The notes under the pieces are model-generated. The model was not told the origin of the DNA. It saw nothing but the letters and a program-made list of their open reading frames with translations, and made no database searches. Source: Thermogemmatispora aurantia (lineage in GTDB: Bacteria; Chloroflexota; Ktedonobacteria; Ktedonobacterales; Ktedonobacteraceae). From it: a stretch of 64,000 bases of DNA. This document shows, in pieces, positions 57,812-64,000 of this stretch. The DNA lies in NCBI RefSeq assembly GCF_008974285.1, contig NZ_BKZV01000002.1, positions 599,410 to 663,409 of the forward strand. The letters are read 5' to 3'. Positions within the stretch are counted from its first letter, which is position 1, and the number at the start of each line of letters is the position of its first letter. A program made the translations under genes and the position numbers.

Positions 57812-59248
57812 ATGACCAGTAGCCACTATGATGTAGTTGTGATTGGCGCCGGCCCGGGCGGGTACGTGGCAGCTATTCGGGCGGCCCAGCTCGGTGCCCG
57901 CGTTGCCATTGTCGAGAAGCAGTATCTTGGCGGGACCTGCCTCAACGTTGGCTGCATCCCCTCCAAGGCCATGCTGCACGTCGCAGAGAGCTTGCACCGC
58001 CTCGAATCTCTGGCGGAGCTGGGCATCACTCTGCCGCAGCCGCCCACCTTTGACATGCGGCGCGCCATGACCTTTAAGGATAAGGTAGTCAAACGCATGA
58101 CAAACGGCGTGGGGACGCTGCTGAAGGGCAACAATGTGACGATCTACGAGGGACTGGGCAGCGTTGAGGCCAATCGCACGGTGACGGTGACAAAGAGCGA
58201 TGGCAGCCACGAGCAGTTCAGCGCCGAGAAGGTGATTCTGGCTAACGGCTCGGTGCCACTCATGCCACCGTTTCCCGGCATCGATGGGCACAATGTCATC
58301 AATAGTGATACCTGCTGGAACCTGACTGAGGTGCCCGAGAGCGTGGTCTGCGTGGGCGGCGGCGTGATCGGGGTCGAGCTGGCTTGCATGTTCCAGGCCC
58401 TCGGCTCACGCGTGACCATCGTCGAGATGCTGCCCGATATTTTGGCGCCCGTTGATGAGGAGGTGCGCCGCCTGCTGGTGCGCATCCTGAGCCGCCGCGG
58501 CATTACCATCGCCACCGGGGCCAGGGTTGAGGCCATCGAGGATGACGGCGAGCAGAAGAAGGTCATCGCCCGCGGCGAACAGGGTGAGCAGGTCTTCCAC
58601 GGCGCCTATGTGCTGGTAGCAGTCAGCCGCCGCCCCAATACGAGCGGCCTGGAGCAGCTGTTTGAGCAGGGCCTGGACCATGACCGCGGCAGGGTGCGCG
58701 TCAATGAGCAGATGGAGACGAACCTGCCCGGCATCTACGCCATCGGCGATCTGGTACACGGGGCCGGGCTGGCGCATGTGGCCTCGATGGAGGGCGAGGT
58801 GGCCGCCGAAAATGCTCTCGGCCATGCATCCAGAATGGACTATAGCGTGGTGCCTAACCCAATCTACACCTTCCCCGAGGTGGCCTTCGTCGGCCTGACT
58901 GAGGCCCAGGCCCGCGAGCAGTATGGCCAGGAGGTGCGTGTGGAGCGCTTCCCCTGGAGCGCCATCGGCAAGGCGGTGGCCATCGGCGAGACGGACGGCT
59001 TCACCAAGGTTATTCTGGGCAAGTATAACGAGATTCTCGGCGCCCATATCATCGGCCCCGATGCGACAAACTTGATCAGTGAGTATTCGGTGGCAATGCG
59101 CGGTGAGTTGACCGGCGACGAAATCATCGAGACCATCCATCCGCATCCGTCCTTGAGCGAGGGACTGCGCGAGGCCATCCTGGCAGCCGAGGGGCGCCCG
59201 CTGCACATTCCTCCCAAGACCCCCAAGGCGGCTGCCCGCAGTCGCTAG
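57812..59248 (+). CDS. lpdA: Dihydrolipoyl dehydrogenase (E3)
   Basis: FAD disulfide reductase that re-oxidises dihydrolipoamide for 2-oxoacid dehydrogenases or glycine cleavage. The 478-residue protein has GAGPGGYVAA (12-21), the redox pair GTCLNVGC (C43 and C48), the NAD motif CVGGGVIGVELA, AIGDLV and the C-terminal HPHPSLSE with the catalytic His-Glu. The ATG at 57812 follows AGGAGAG. No E1 or E2 gene is next to it. An intrinsic terminator follows the stop. Confidence 0.96.
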   Translation: MTSSHYDVVVIGAGPGGYVAAIRAAQLGARVAIVEKQYLGGTCLNVGCIPSKAMLHVAESLHRLESLAELGITLPQPPTFDMRRAMTFKDKVVKRMTNGVGTLLKGNNVTIYEGLGSVEANRTVTVTKSDGSHEQFSAEKVILANGSVPLMPPFPGIDGHNVINSDTCWNLTEVPESVVCVGGGVIGVELACMFQALGSRVTIVEMLPDILAPVDEEVRRLLVRILSRRGITIATGARVEAIEDDGEQKKVIARGEQGEQVFHGAYVLVAVSRRPNTSGLEQLFEQGLDHDRGRVRVNEQMETNLPGIYAIGDLVHGAGLAHVASMEGEVAAENALGHASRMDYSVVPNPIYTFPEVAFVGLTEAQAREQYGQEVRVERFPWSAIGKAVAIGETDGFTKVILGKYNEILGAHIIGPDATNLISEYSVAMRGELTGDEIIETIHPHPSLSEGLREAILAAEGRPLHIPPKTPKAAARSR

Positions 59249-59675
59249 GCTACTTGCCCTTTTCTCACGCTCCCATCGCTGGCCTGCCGGCTTCGGCCTG
59301 GCAGGCTATTTTTTCTCCCCAGCCCAGCTTTCCTTCCAACCGCTGCACCCGGCTCCGCCCGACCTCTCTCAGCTGTATGCCGGTTCTACTTCGAGTCGAG
59401 CAAGGCCCCCGAGGCGCGTAACAGCGATTAATGGATGCTGCGATTGCTGCGATACGCCAGCGAGGGACTTTGTCCAAAATTTTCGGGGAACCTGTCCTGT
59501 AAAGCCTTCTCAAAAAAAGCCCCTCCTTCCTTAGCTGGCGCATACACTTGCAGCAGAGGCCAGCGAGCCAGGCTGAAGGTACCTCACTCAGCAGTGAAGC
59601 GAAAGCGGATAGATTGCGCTCGCTGCCTGTTCCTGTTGATTGACTGCGGCCAGAGAGAGACAGGAGGGTCCTGCC
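59249..59675. other. 427 bp region with lpd terminator
   Basis: Apart from the terminator at 59282-59314, and the ribosome-binding site for the next gene near the end, I see nothing I can name. A TTTTCGGGG stretch around 59477 and AAAAAAAGCCC near 59514 are compositionally unlike their surroundings. Confidence 0.4.
59282..59314 (+). terminator. Intrinsic terminator of lpd
   Basis: GCCTGCC pairs with GGCAGGC around an inner GGC/GCC and is followed by TATTTTTT, about 35 bases after the stop. Confidence 0.85.
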
Positions 59676-61043
59676 TTGAAGCCTTTTCGCTTTGAGCAAC
59701 CAACGCGCCCCGGTCCAGCGACCGGTAGCAACAGCAGTTACAGTAGCGGCAGCAACAGCAGCGGGGGCCTGCAGCCGCTCAGCCCTTTACCCACAACCCG
59801 CCCGCTTGGTCAATTCGGTAGCGGGGCACCACGACGCCGGCCCTGGCTCCCGACCATTATCGTTGGCCTGGCCCTGGTGGCCTCGCTGGTGGTCCTGCTG
59901 GTCAGCGGGGGTCTGAATCTGTTGCCCTTTGCCCACAGTAGCGGTACGAAGTCCCAGCCGGCAGGGGCTGGTGCCACAAGCGACGTCATTGGTCATGTCT
60001 TCTTCCTGAGCAGTGGTCAGGTCAACGTAAGTACCAGTCAAGGTATCGCTGATCAGGTGCAAGTTGACCTGAGCAAGGTTCCACCGCCAGCGCCCGGCAA
60101 AGCCTACTATGCCTGGCTCCAGAGCGACAACTCTGTCGAAAGTCAGTCTATCCTCTTGGGTAAGCTCGCCCTGAGCCAGGGCACCGCTCAACTCTTCTAC
60201 AAGGGTGACCCACAGCACACCAATCTGCTGGCCATCGCCAGTCGTTTTCTGGTCACCGAGGAGGACGCTGCAACGACGCCAACAGTACCCTCGCTCGATC
60301 GCAGCACCTGGCGCTATCTGGCAGTTATTCCGAATACCCCCGATCCCCAGGACAGCGAGCATCACTACAGCCTGCTGGATCACCTGCGCCACCTGTTAGC
60401 GCTTGACCCCACACTGCAGAAGCTGGGCCTGCCCGGCGGTCTGGATATCTGGCTCTTCCGCAACGGGCAAAAGATCCTTGAGTGGGCCGGGGCGGCGCGC
60501 GACGACTGGAACCACGGCAGCACCGACCTGATGCATCGCCAGTTTATCCGTATCCTCGACTATCTCGACGGCATCGAGTTTCTGGGCAATGACGTTCCTG
60601 CCGGCTCGCCAGTGCTGGTGGACCCCCATATCGGGCGCGTGGGGCTGTTGCAGTTCGACGCTAACCAGCAGCCGCCCGGCTACCTCCATCATATTGGCAT
60701 CCATCTGGAGGGCGTGGTGCAGTCGCCTGGCTCGACCCGCGAGCAGCAGGAGCTGGCGCAACAGATCACCGAGGCCCTCAACAAGGTCCAGAGCCTCTAC
60801 CAGCAGATCCGTCAGGATGCTATTCAGCTTGTCCACATGAGCAGCAGCCAGCTGCGTCAGCCGGCAGCCCTGGCTCTGCTGGACACACTGGTCAAGCAGG
60901 CTCAGGATGCCTTCGTGGGTCAATTCGATCCGCAGACGGGCGAGCTGCAGGACGGCGTGACCCAGATCCACTATGCCATTGAGCGACTGGCCACGCTGGA
61001 TGTGACCCCGCTCAACAATTCATCATCAGCAACTCAACAATGA
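59676..61043 (+). CDS. Single-pass membrane protein with RskA-like outer domain
   Basis: The 455-residue protein starts at a TTG with AGGAGGG 7 bases upstream. A Ser/Gly/Pro-rich cytoplasmic head (~60 residues) precedes one helix (~75-97) and an outer domain with VDLSKVPPPAPGKAYYAWLQSDN, the pattern found in the RskA C-terminal domain of anti-sigma factors. A second outer part (~250-440) is helical (QQITEALNKVQSLYQQIR). No sigma factor is adjacent and no anti-sigma helix-turn-helix is seen inside, so it is a possible sensor rather than a proven anti-sigma factor. Confidence 0.65.
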   Translation: MKPFRFEQPTRPGPATGSNSSYSSGSNSSGGLQPLSPLPTTRPLGQFGSGAPRRRPWLPTIIVGLALVASLVVLLVSGGLNLLPFAHSSGTKSQPAGAGATSDVIGHVFFLSSGQVNVSTSQGIADQVQVDLSKVPPPAPGKAYYAWLQSDNSVESQSILLGKLALSQGTAQLFYKGDPQHTNLLAIASRFLVTEEDAATTPTVPSLDRSTWRYLAVIPNTPDPQDSEHHYSLLDHLRHLLALDPTLQKLGLPGGLDIWLFRNGQKILEWAGAARDDWNHGSTDLMHRQFIRILDYLDGIEFLGNDVPAGSPVLVDPHIGRVGLLQFDANQQPPGYLHHIGIHLEGVVQSPGSTREQQELAQQITEALNKVQSLYQQIRQDAIQLVHMSSSQLRQPAALALLDTLVKQAQDAFVGQFDPQTGELQDGVTQIHYAIERLATLDVTPLNNSSSATQQ

Positions 61044-61113
61044 AGTCCTTGCGCTGAGGCCAGGCTATGGGAAAGCAGTAGCTAAAAGTTGAAGAGAGGA
61101 GTAGAAAGCAGCT

Positions 61114-62421
61114 ATGGCGCGCGATCCTGACTACTATGTCCATATGATTACAAGAGGAGTGCGCGAGGCACGCACCGCGACCCAAGGGCAGAATCAGAGT
61201 CCAGAAGCCAACCAGGGCAGCGCGCTTAGTCAGCGCCGCACCGATGAGCTGAGCGGCCCGCTGAACGCTGGCGCGTCGCTGGCCGAACGTATTGCCCGTT
61301 TTATCAACAGCCAGCAACGGGCGCCGCTCCCTTCCTACTATCGGCCCCGCATCGGCGTGCTTTCTTCCAGCGGCTGCCTGCGCGACGGCGGCTGGCCTGT
61401 GTACGCTGGCGATGCCGCCACGATCAACGCCATCTTCGAGAGCGGGGGGGAGCCGCTGGTCTTGCCGACGCTGCCCATGCTGCAGAGCTGCGATCCCTTC
61501 GACATCTTGGGCAGTGAGGATCTTTTCGAGGAGGTCTTTCGCATTATCTGGCCGGTGGTGCGCAACGTCGACGGGTTGGTCTTTGCCGGCGGTGGCGATT
61601 TCTATTCCTGCCTCTACGGTGATGTGCTACACCCCCAGACCCAGACCCCAGAGCTGTGGCGCGACATTTGGGAGCGCTACTGTGCCCTGCTGGCCTGGCT
61701 GCTCTGCATTCCAACGCTGGGTATTTGCCGCGGCATGCAGGTCATGAACGTGGTACGCGGCGGTGGCCTCTATCAAGATCTCCGCTCGCAGTGGCCGCGG
61801 AATATGCCGCCGCTGGTGCCCCATCGCGCCCGGGGCCGCATCACCGCCGACAACTGGGTCGAGCATCCTATCGCCGTCAATCCGCGCAGCCGCCTGGCTC
61901 GCATCCTGCGCGGACCGGAGGCGCGCGGCCCGCAACGTAACTATATCGACGCTGTCCTCTCCATGCATCACCAGATTGTGGGCTACGTGACCCCCGAAGG
62001 CGAGCTGATTGGTTATCTGGCCCCGGGCCAAACTGTGGCAGCGACCGCTCCCGATGGTGTCATCGAGGCCATCGAGGATAGTGATCCACGCCGCTTCTGG
62101 CTGGCTGTGCAGTTCCATCCAGAGTGGGTGGTCTACCTGGGTTGGGCCCATAGCCTCTTTTCTGCTCACGTGGACGCGTGCTACCGCTACGCCTCGCTGC
62201 CTCTGGAGGAACTGGACCGCTTCCTGCCTGAGATCCGCGCCTGGCTGCGGGAGTGCGATCAGGCCCTGCTCTATCGCCAGGAACCGCCGCTACTGGTCAC
62301 AACGGTCACTAGCGAGGAGCCGGAGATGGTCCCGCCCGAAAGTCTGAACAGGCGCTTGCGCACCCGCCTACAGCCGGTGCAGGAGTCAGAGACTTTTCCC
62401 TCACCTTCGCCGGCCCTGTGA
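61114..62421 (+). CDS. Class I glutamine-amidotransferase-like (peptidase C26) enzyme
   Basis: The 435-residue protein carries the gamma-glutamyl hydrolase triad: nucleophile in LGICRGMQVMN and HPE in QFHPEWV. It belongs to the PuuD-like C26 family, whose members hydrolyse gamma-glutamyl-GABA and related amides in polyamine breakdown. An N-terminal segment (~75 residues) and a C-terminal Pro/Arg tail are extra to the usual ~250 residues. GAAGAGAGGAG precedes the ATG. It follows the RskA-like gene by 70 bases. The substrate is not certain. Confidence 0.82.
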   Translation: MARDPDYYVHMITRGVREARTATQGQNQSPEANQGSALSQRRTDELSGPLNAGASLAERIARFINSQQRAPLPSYYRPRIGVLSSSGCLRDGGWPVYAGDAATINAIFESGGEPLVLPTLPMLQSCDPFDILGSEDLFEEVFRIIWPVVRNVDGLVFAGGGDFYSCLYGDVLHPQTQTPELWRDIWERYCALLAWLLCIPTLGICRGMQVMNVVRGGGLYQDLRSQWPRNMPPLVPHRARGRITADNWVEHPIAVNPRSRLARILRGPEARGPQRNYIDAVLSMHHQIVGYVTPEGELIGYLAPGQTVAATAPDGVIEAIEDSDPRRFWLAVQFHPEWVVYLGWAHSLFSAHVDACYRYASLPLEELDRFLPEIRAWLRECDQALLYRQEPPLLVTTVTSEEPEMVPPESLNRRLRTRLQPVQESETFPSPSPAL

Positions 62422-62507
62422 TACCCACTCAGGCCCAAGGCCGACCGCTGGTCGATTGCCTTCATCACACACAATATGCAAGCAAAGAGACTTGCACTTG
62501 ATGAACA

Positions 62508-64000
62508 ATGATATCTGGTCAGAGAAAAGCAACAAAAGCTGTTCTGTTCGCTGAGCAACGCCTGGACGCGGTGATCGGCGGGCGGCTCTTAAATGCCGGC
62601 TGGCTCAGCGGCAGCCTGGGATTGAGTATCCTGCAGATGCGTCTCCTGGCTCAGAGCTGGTCACAGGGCAGGGAGGCACTGGCAACAGCCCTGGTGGCGG
62701 CAGTCTGGCTGGCCAGCTCGCTGCTGGCTGCCACATTGCTCACCGGACGCCGGCGCAGCGCGGCCCGCTACTGGGGAACTGGCCTGCTCCTCTGTATGCT
62801 GCCGCAATTGTCTCTTCCTGTACTGCGACCACTACCCGTCTCGCTCTGGCCAGCTACGCTCGAACTGGGGCTGCTTACCGCTTTTTCCTCTCTTCTCGGC
62901 AATGCCTGGCTGCTCCAGCGCCGCCCCTGGCCAGCGGTCGACGAGCGCATTGCCCTGATGCGGGCCGCTCTCGGGACAATGTTCGGGTTGAGCCTGGTCT
63001 GGCTGCTGCCCGCCTGGTCGGGTCTGCTCGCTATTCTCTGTCTGCTTCCACTACTTGCCCTTGACTACTGGCCCGAGGCCCGCGCCCCTCTGCCGACACC
63101 CGGGCGCATGGTCGACAACTGGTTTGACCTGACAGAGGGGGCACGCCGCTGGCGCCTGCAGCTGACCCTCGACTGGCTGCTGCAAGGAGGCTGGTGGCGC
63201 TATCTGGCACGCCGCCGACAGCTGGGGCTGGTCCTGCTAGCCAGCGGCCTGGCCATCGTACTCGGCAGCATCTGGAACGCTGTGCCTACCCCCTTTGCGG
63301 CTATCCTGCAGGAGCAGGGGACGCTGCCCACCTTGCTCTGGCTGCTACTGGCGCAGGCCCTGGCCCTGGGACTGGCCTTCGCCCTCCAGCTGCCCCTCCG
63401 CGGCCTGCTGGGTCCGTCCGACCGTCTGATTCCCGAGCGCTGGCGGCCCTGGTGCCAGGCGGTGGCTCTCTGTCAGCCCTTCGTGATGGCCATCAGTCTG
63501 CTGACCCTCGGTCTGCCTAGCTTACAGGCACCAGTCTGGCTGGCCATCAGCCTTGGCCTCTATACCCTCGCCGCCACCGCCTGGGGCATCTTGCTCCCAC
63601 GGCTGAGGCCGAGCCTGAGTACAGTGATCTTCTCTCAGCGCCATCTGCTGCCACCCGACCTCTCCCTCGACCAGGGGCAGCTCGCCTACGAGCGCGCTCA
63701 GGAGGAACACGTCAATCGCTTTCTCTTCGTGGCCGAGGGAGTGCTAACGCTGCTCTTGACTCCGGTGGCCGGCTGGCTCACTGGACGCTGGACCGTCGAC
63801 GGGCTGCTCATCTTGGCCGGGCGCACGCTCCTGATCGCGCTGGTACTCCTGGTTAGCCTGGTTGGATTATGGCAACTGATCGGGTATAGAGCAGAAGAGA
63901 GCCAGTCTGCTCCCTTCCGGCCTACACCCTGGGAGCAGCCAGGATTCCAGAGGGGCCAGGCTCCCCCACCAGGAGCCGCTGCGCAGGAGCCAGCTTCACT
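62508..64000 (+). CDS. Multi-spanning membrane protein, incomplete at the window end
   Basis: The frame opens at an ATG (62508) right after an in-frame TGA and stays open for 497 codons to the last base. The product is strongly hydrophobic with about nine or ten helices, a long hydrophilic loop around ~195-220 (starting PGRMVDNWFDLTEG) and a Pro/Gln-rich segment near the visible end. The family is not recognised. There is no good ribosome-binding site before the ATG, so the true start may differ. It could be co-transcribed with the peptidase gene, 86 bases upstream. Confidence 0.75.
   Translation, partial: MISGQRKATKAVLFAEQRLDAVIGGRLLNAGWLSGSLGLSILQMRLLAQSWSQGREALATALVAAVWLASSLLAATLLTGRRRSAARYWGTGLLLCMLPQLSLPVLRPLPVSLWPATLELGLLTAFSSLLGNAWLLQRRPWPAVDERIALMRAALGTMFGLSLVWLLPAWSGLLAILCLLPLLALDYWPEARAPLPTPGRMVDNWFDLTEGARRWRLQLTLDWLLQGGWWRYLARRRQLGLVLLASGLAIVLGSIWNAVPTPFAAILQEQGTLPTLLWLLLAQALALGLAFALQLPLRGLLGPSDRLIPERWRPWCQAVALCQPFVMAISLLTLGLPSLQAPVWLAISLGLYTLAATAWGILLPRLRPSLSTVIFSQRHLLPPDLSLDQGQLAYERAQEEHVNRFLFVAEGVLTLLLTPVAGWLTGRWTVDGLLILAGRTLLIALVLLVSLVGLWQLIGYRAEESQSAPFRPTPWEQPGFQRGQAPPPGAAAQEPAS

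Noticed and set aside
57443-58291. 282-codon minus-strand frame across the lpd start
   Set aside because: It covers the lpd promoter and N-terminal coding part and shows no domain.

Overview
The window is GC-rich bacterial chromosome. It most resembles a spore-forming Ktedonobacteria member of the Chloroflexota, something like Thermogemmatispora. That placement is inferred from gene content: long Pro/Ser/Ala-rich regulators, zinc-ribbon membrane proteins with Ala/Thr stalks, the PrkA-YeaH-SpoVR stress/sporulation set, a T-box in front of serS, and Shine-Dalgarno plus extended -10 (TGC-TATACT type) promoters. I could not run a 16S or marker-gene comparison.

Region 1 (1-6.2 kb, minus strand) is the most unusual part. 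It is a candidate antimicrobial-peptide operon. The first gene encodes a 268-residue precursor with a Tat-like signal, a ~155-residue middle domain and a 74-residue C-terminal domain with 12 cysteines, laid out like halocin C8 precursors. An intrinsic terminator follows it. Then come a MauE-like membrane protein with a CGC motif, a small membrane protein, an ABC ATPase, a multi-spanning ABC-type permease, a membrane-anchored CPHC thioredoxin and another small membrane protein. The set reads as precursor, oxidative folding and export or immunity. A ~290 bp hairpin-ended repeat sits exactly between the ATPase and permease genes, and a second copy lies at 39.8-40.06 kb.

Region 2 (6.5-22.2 kb, mostly minus) carries a WecA/TagO-type transferase with a palindrome around its -10 box, prmC, a DUF2203 gene, a large unknown membrane protein, a sulfite-oxidase-like enzyme (plus strand), the prkA-yeaH-spoVR operon with a long leader, an orphan NarL-type histidine kinase and a SAM hydrolase family gene. 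Region 3 (22.5-34.5 kb) has a long disordered receiver-like protein, clpS, a universal stress protein, a GAF protein, a DUF711 gene, a Cas4-like nuclease/Dna2-like helicase fusion, a PfkB sugar kinase and a SufT-like gene.

Region 4 (35-43.7 kb) has three tandem paralogous membrane-anchored sensor-like proteins, the second repeat copy, serS under a well-formed T-box riboswitch, two metallophosphoesterases and a small peptide with a Cys-rich tail. Region 5 (44-56 kb) is a complete branched-chain-amino-acid-type ABC transporter. It is divergent from a PucR-family regulator, followed by an acyl-CoA dehydrogenase and an MFS transporter. The dehydrogenase and MFS genes share an AATTTGTC-N10-TTGCCT promoter block, and the regulator's leader carries a related site, which suggests one regulon. 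Region 6 (56.5-64 kb) has a zinc-ribbon pseudokinase, dihydrolipoyl dehydrogenase, an RskA-like membrane protein, a class I glutamine-amidotransferase-like peptidase and a membrane protein that runs off the end. I saw no rRNA, tRNA, CRISPR array, prophage or intact transposase gene.
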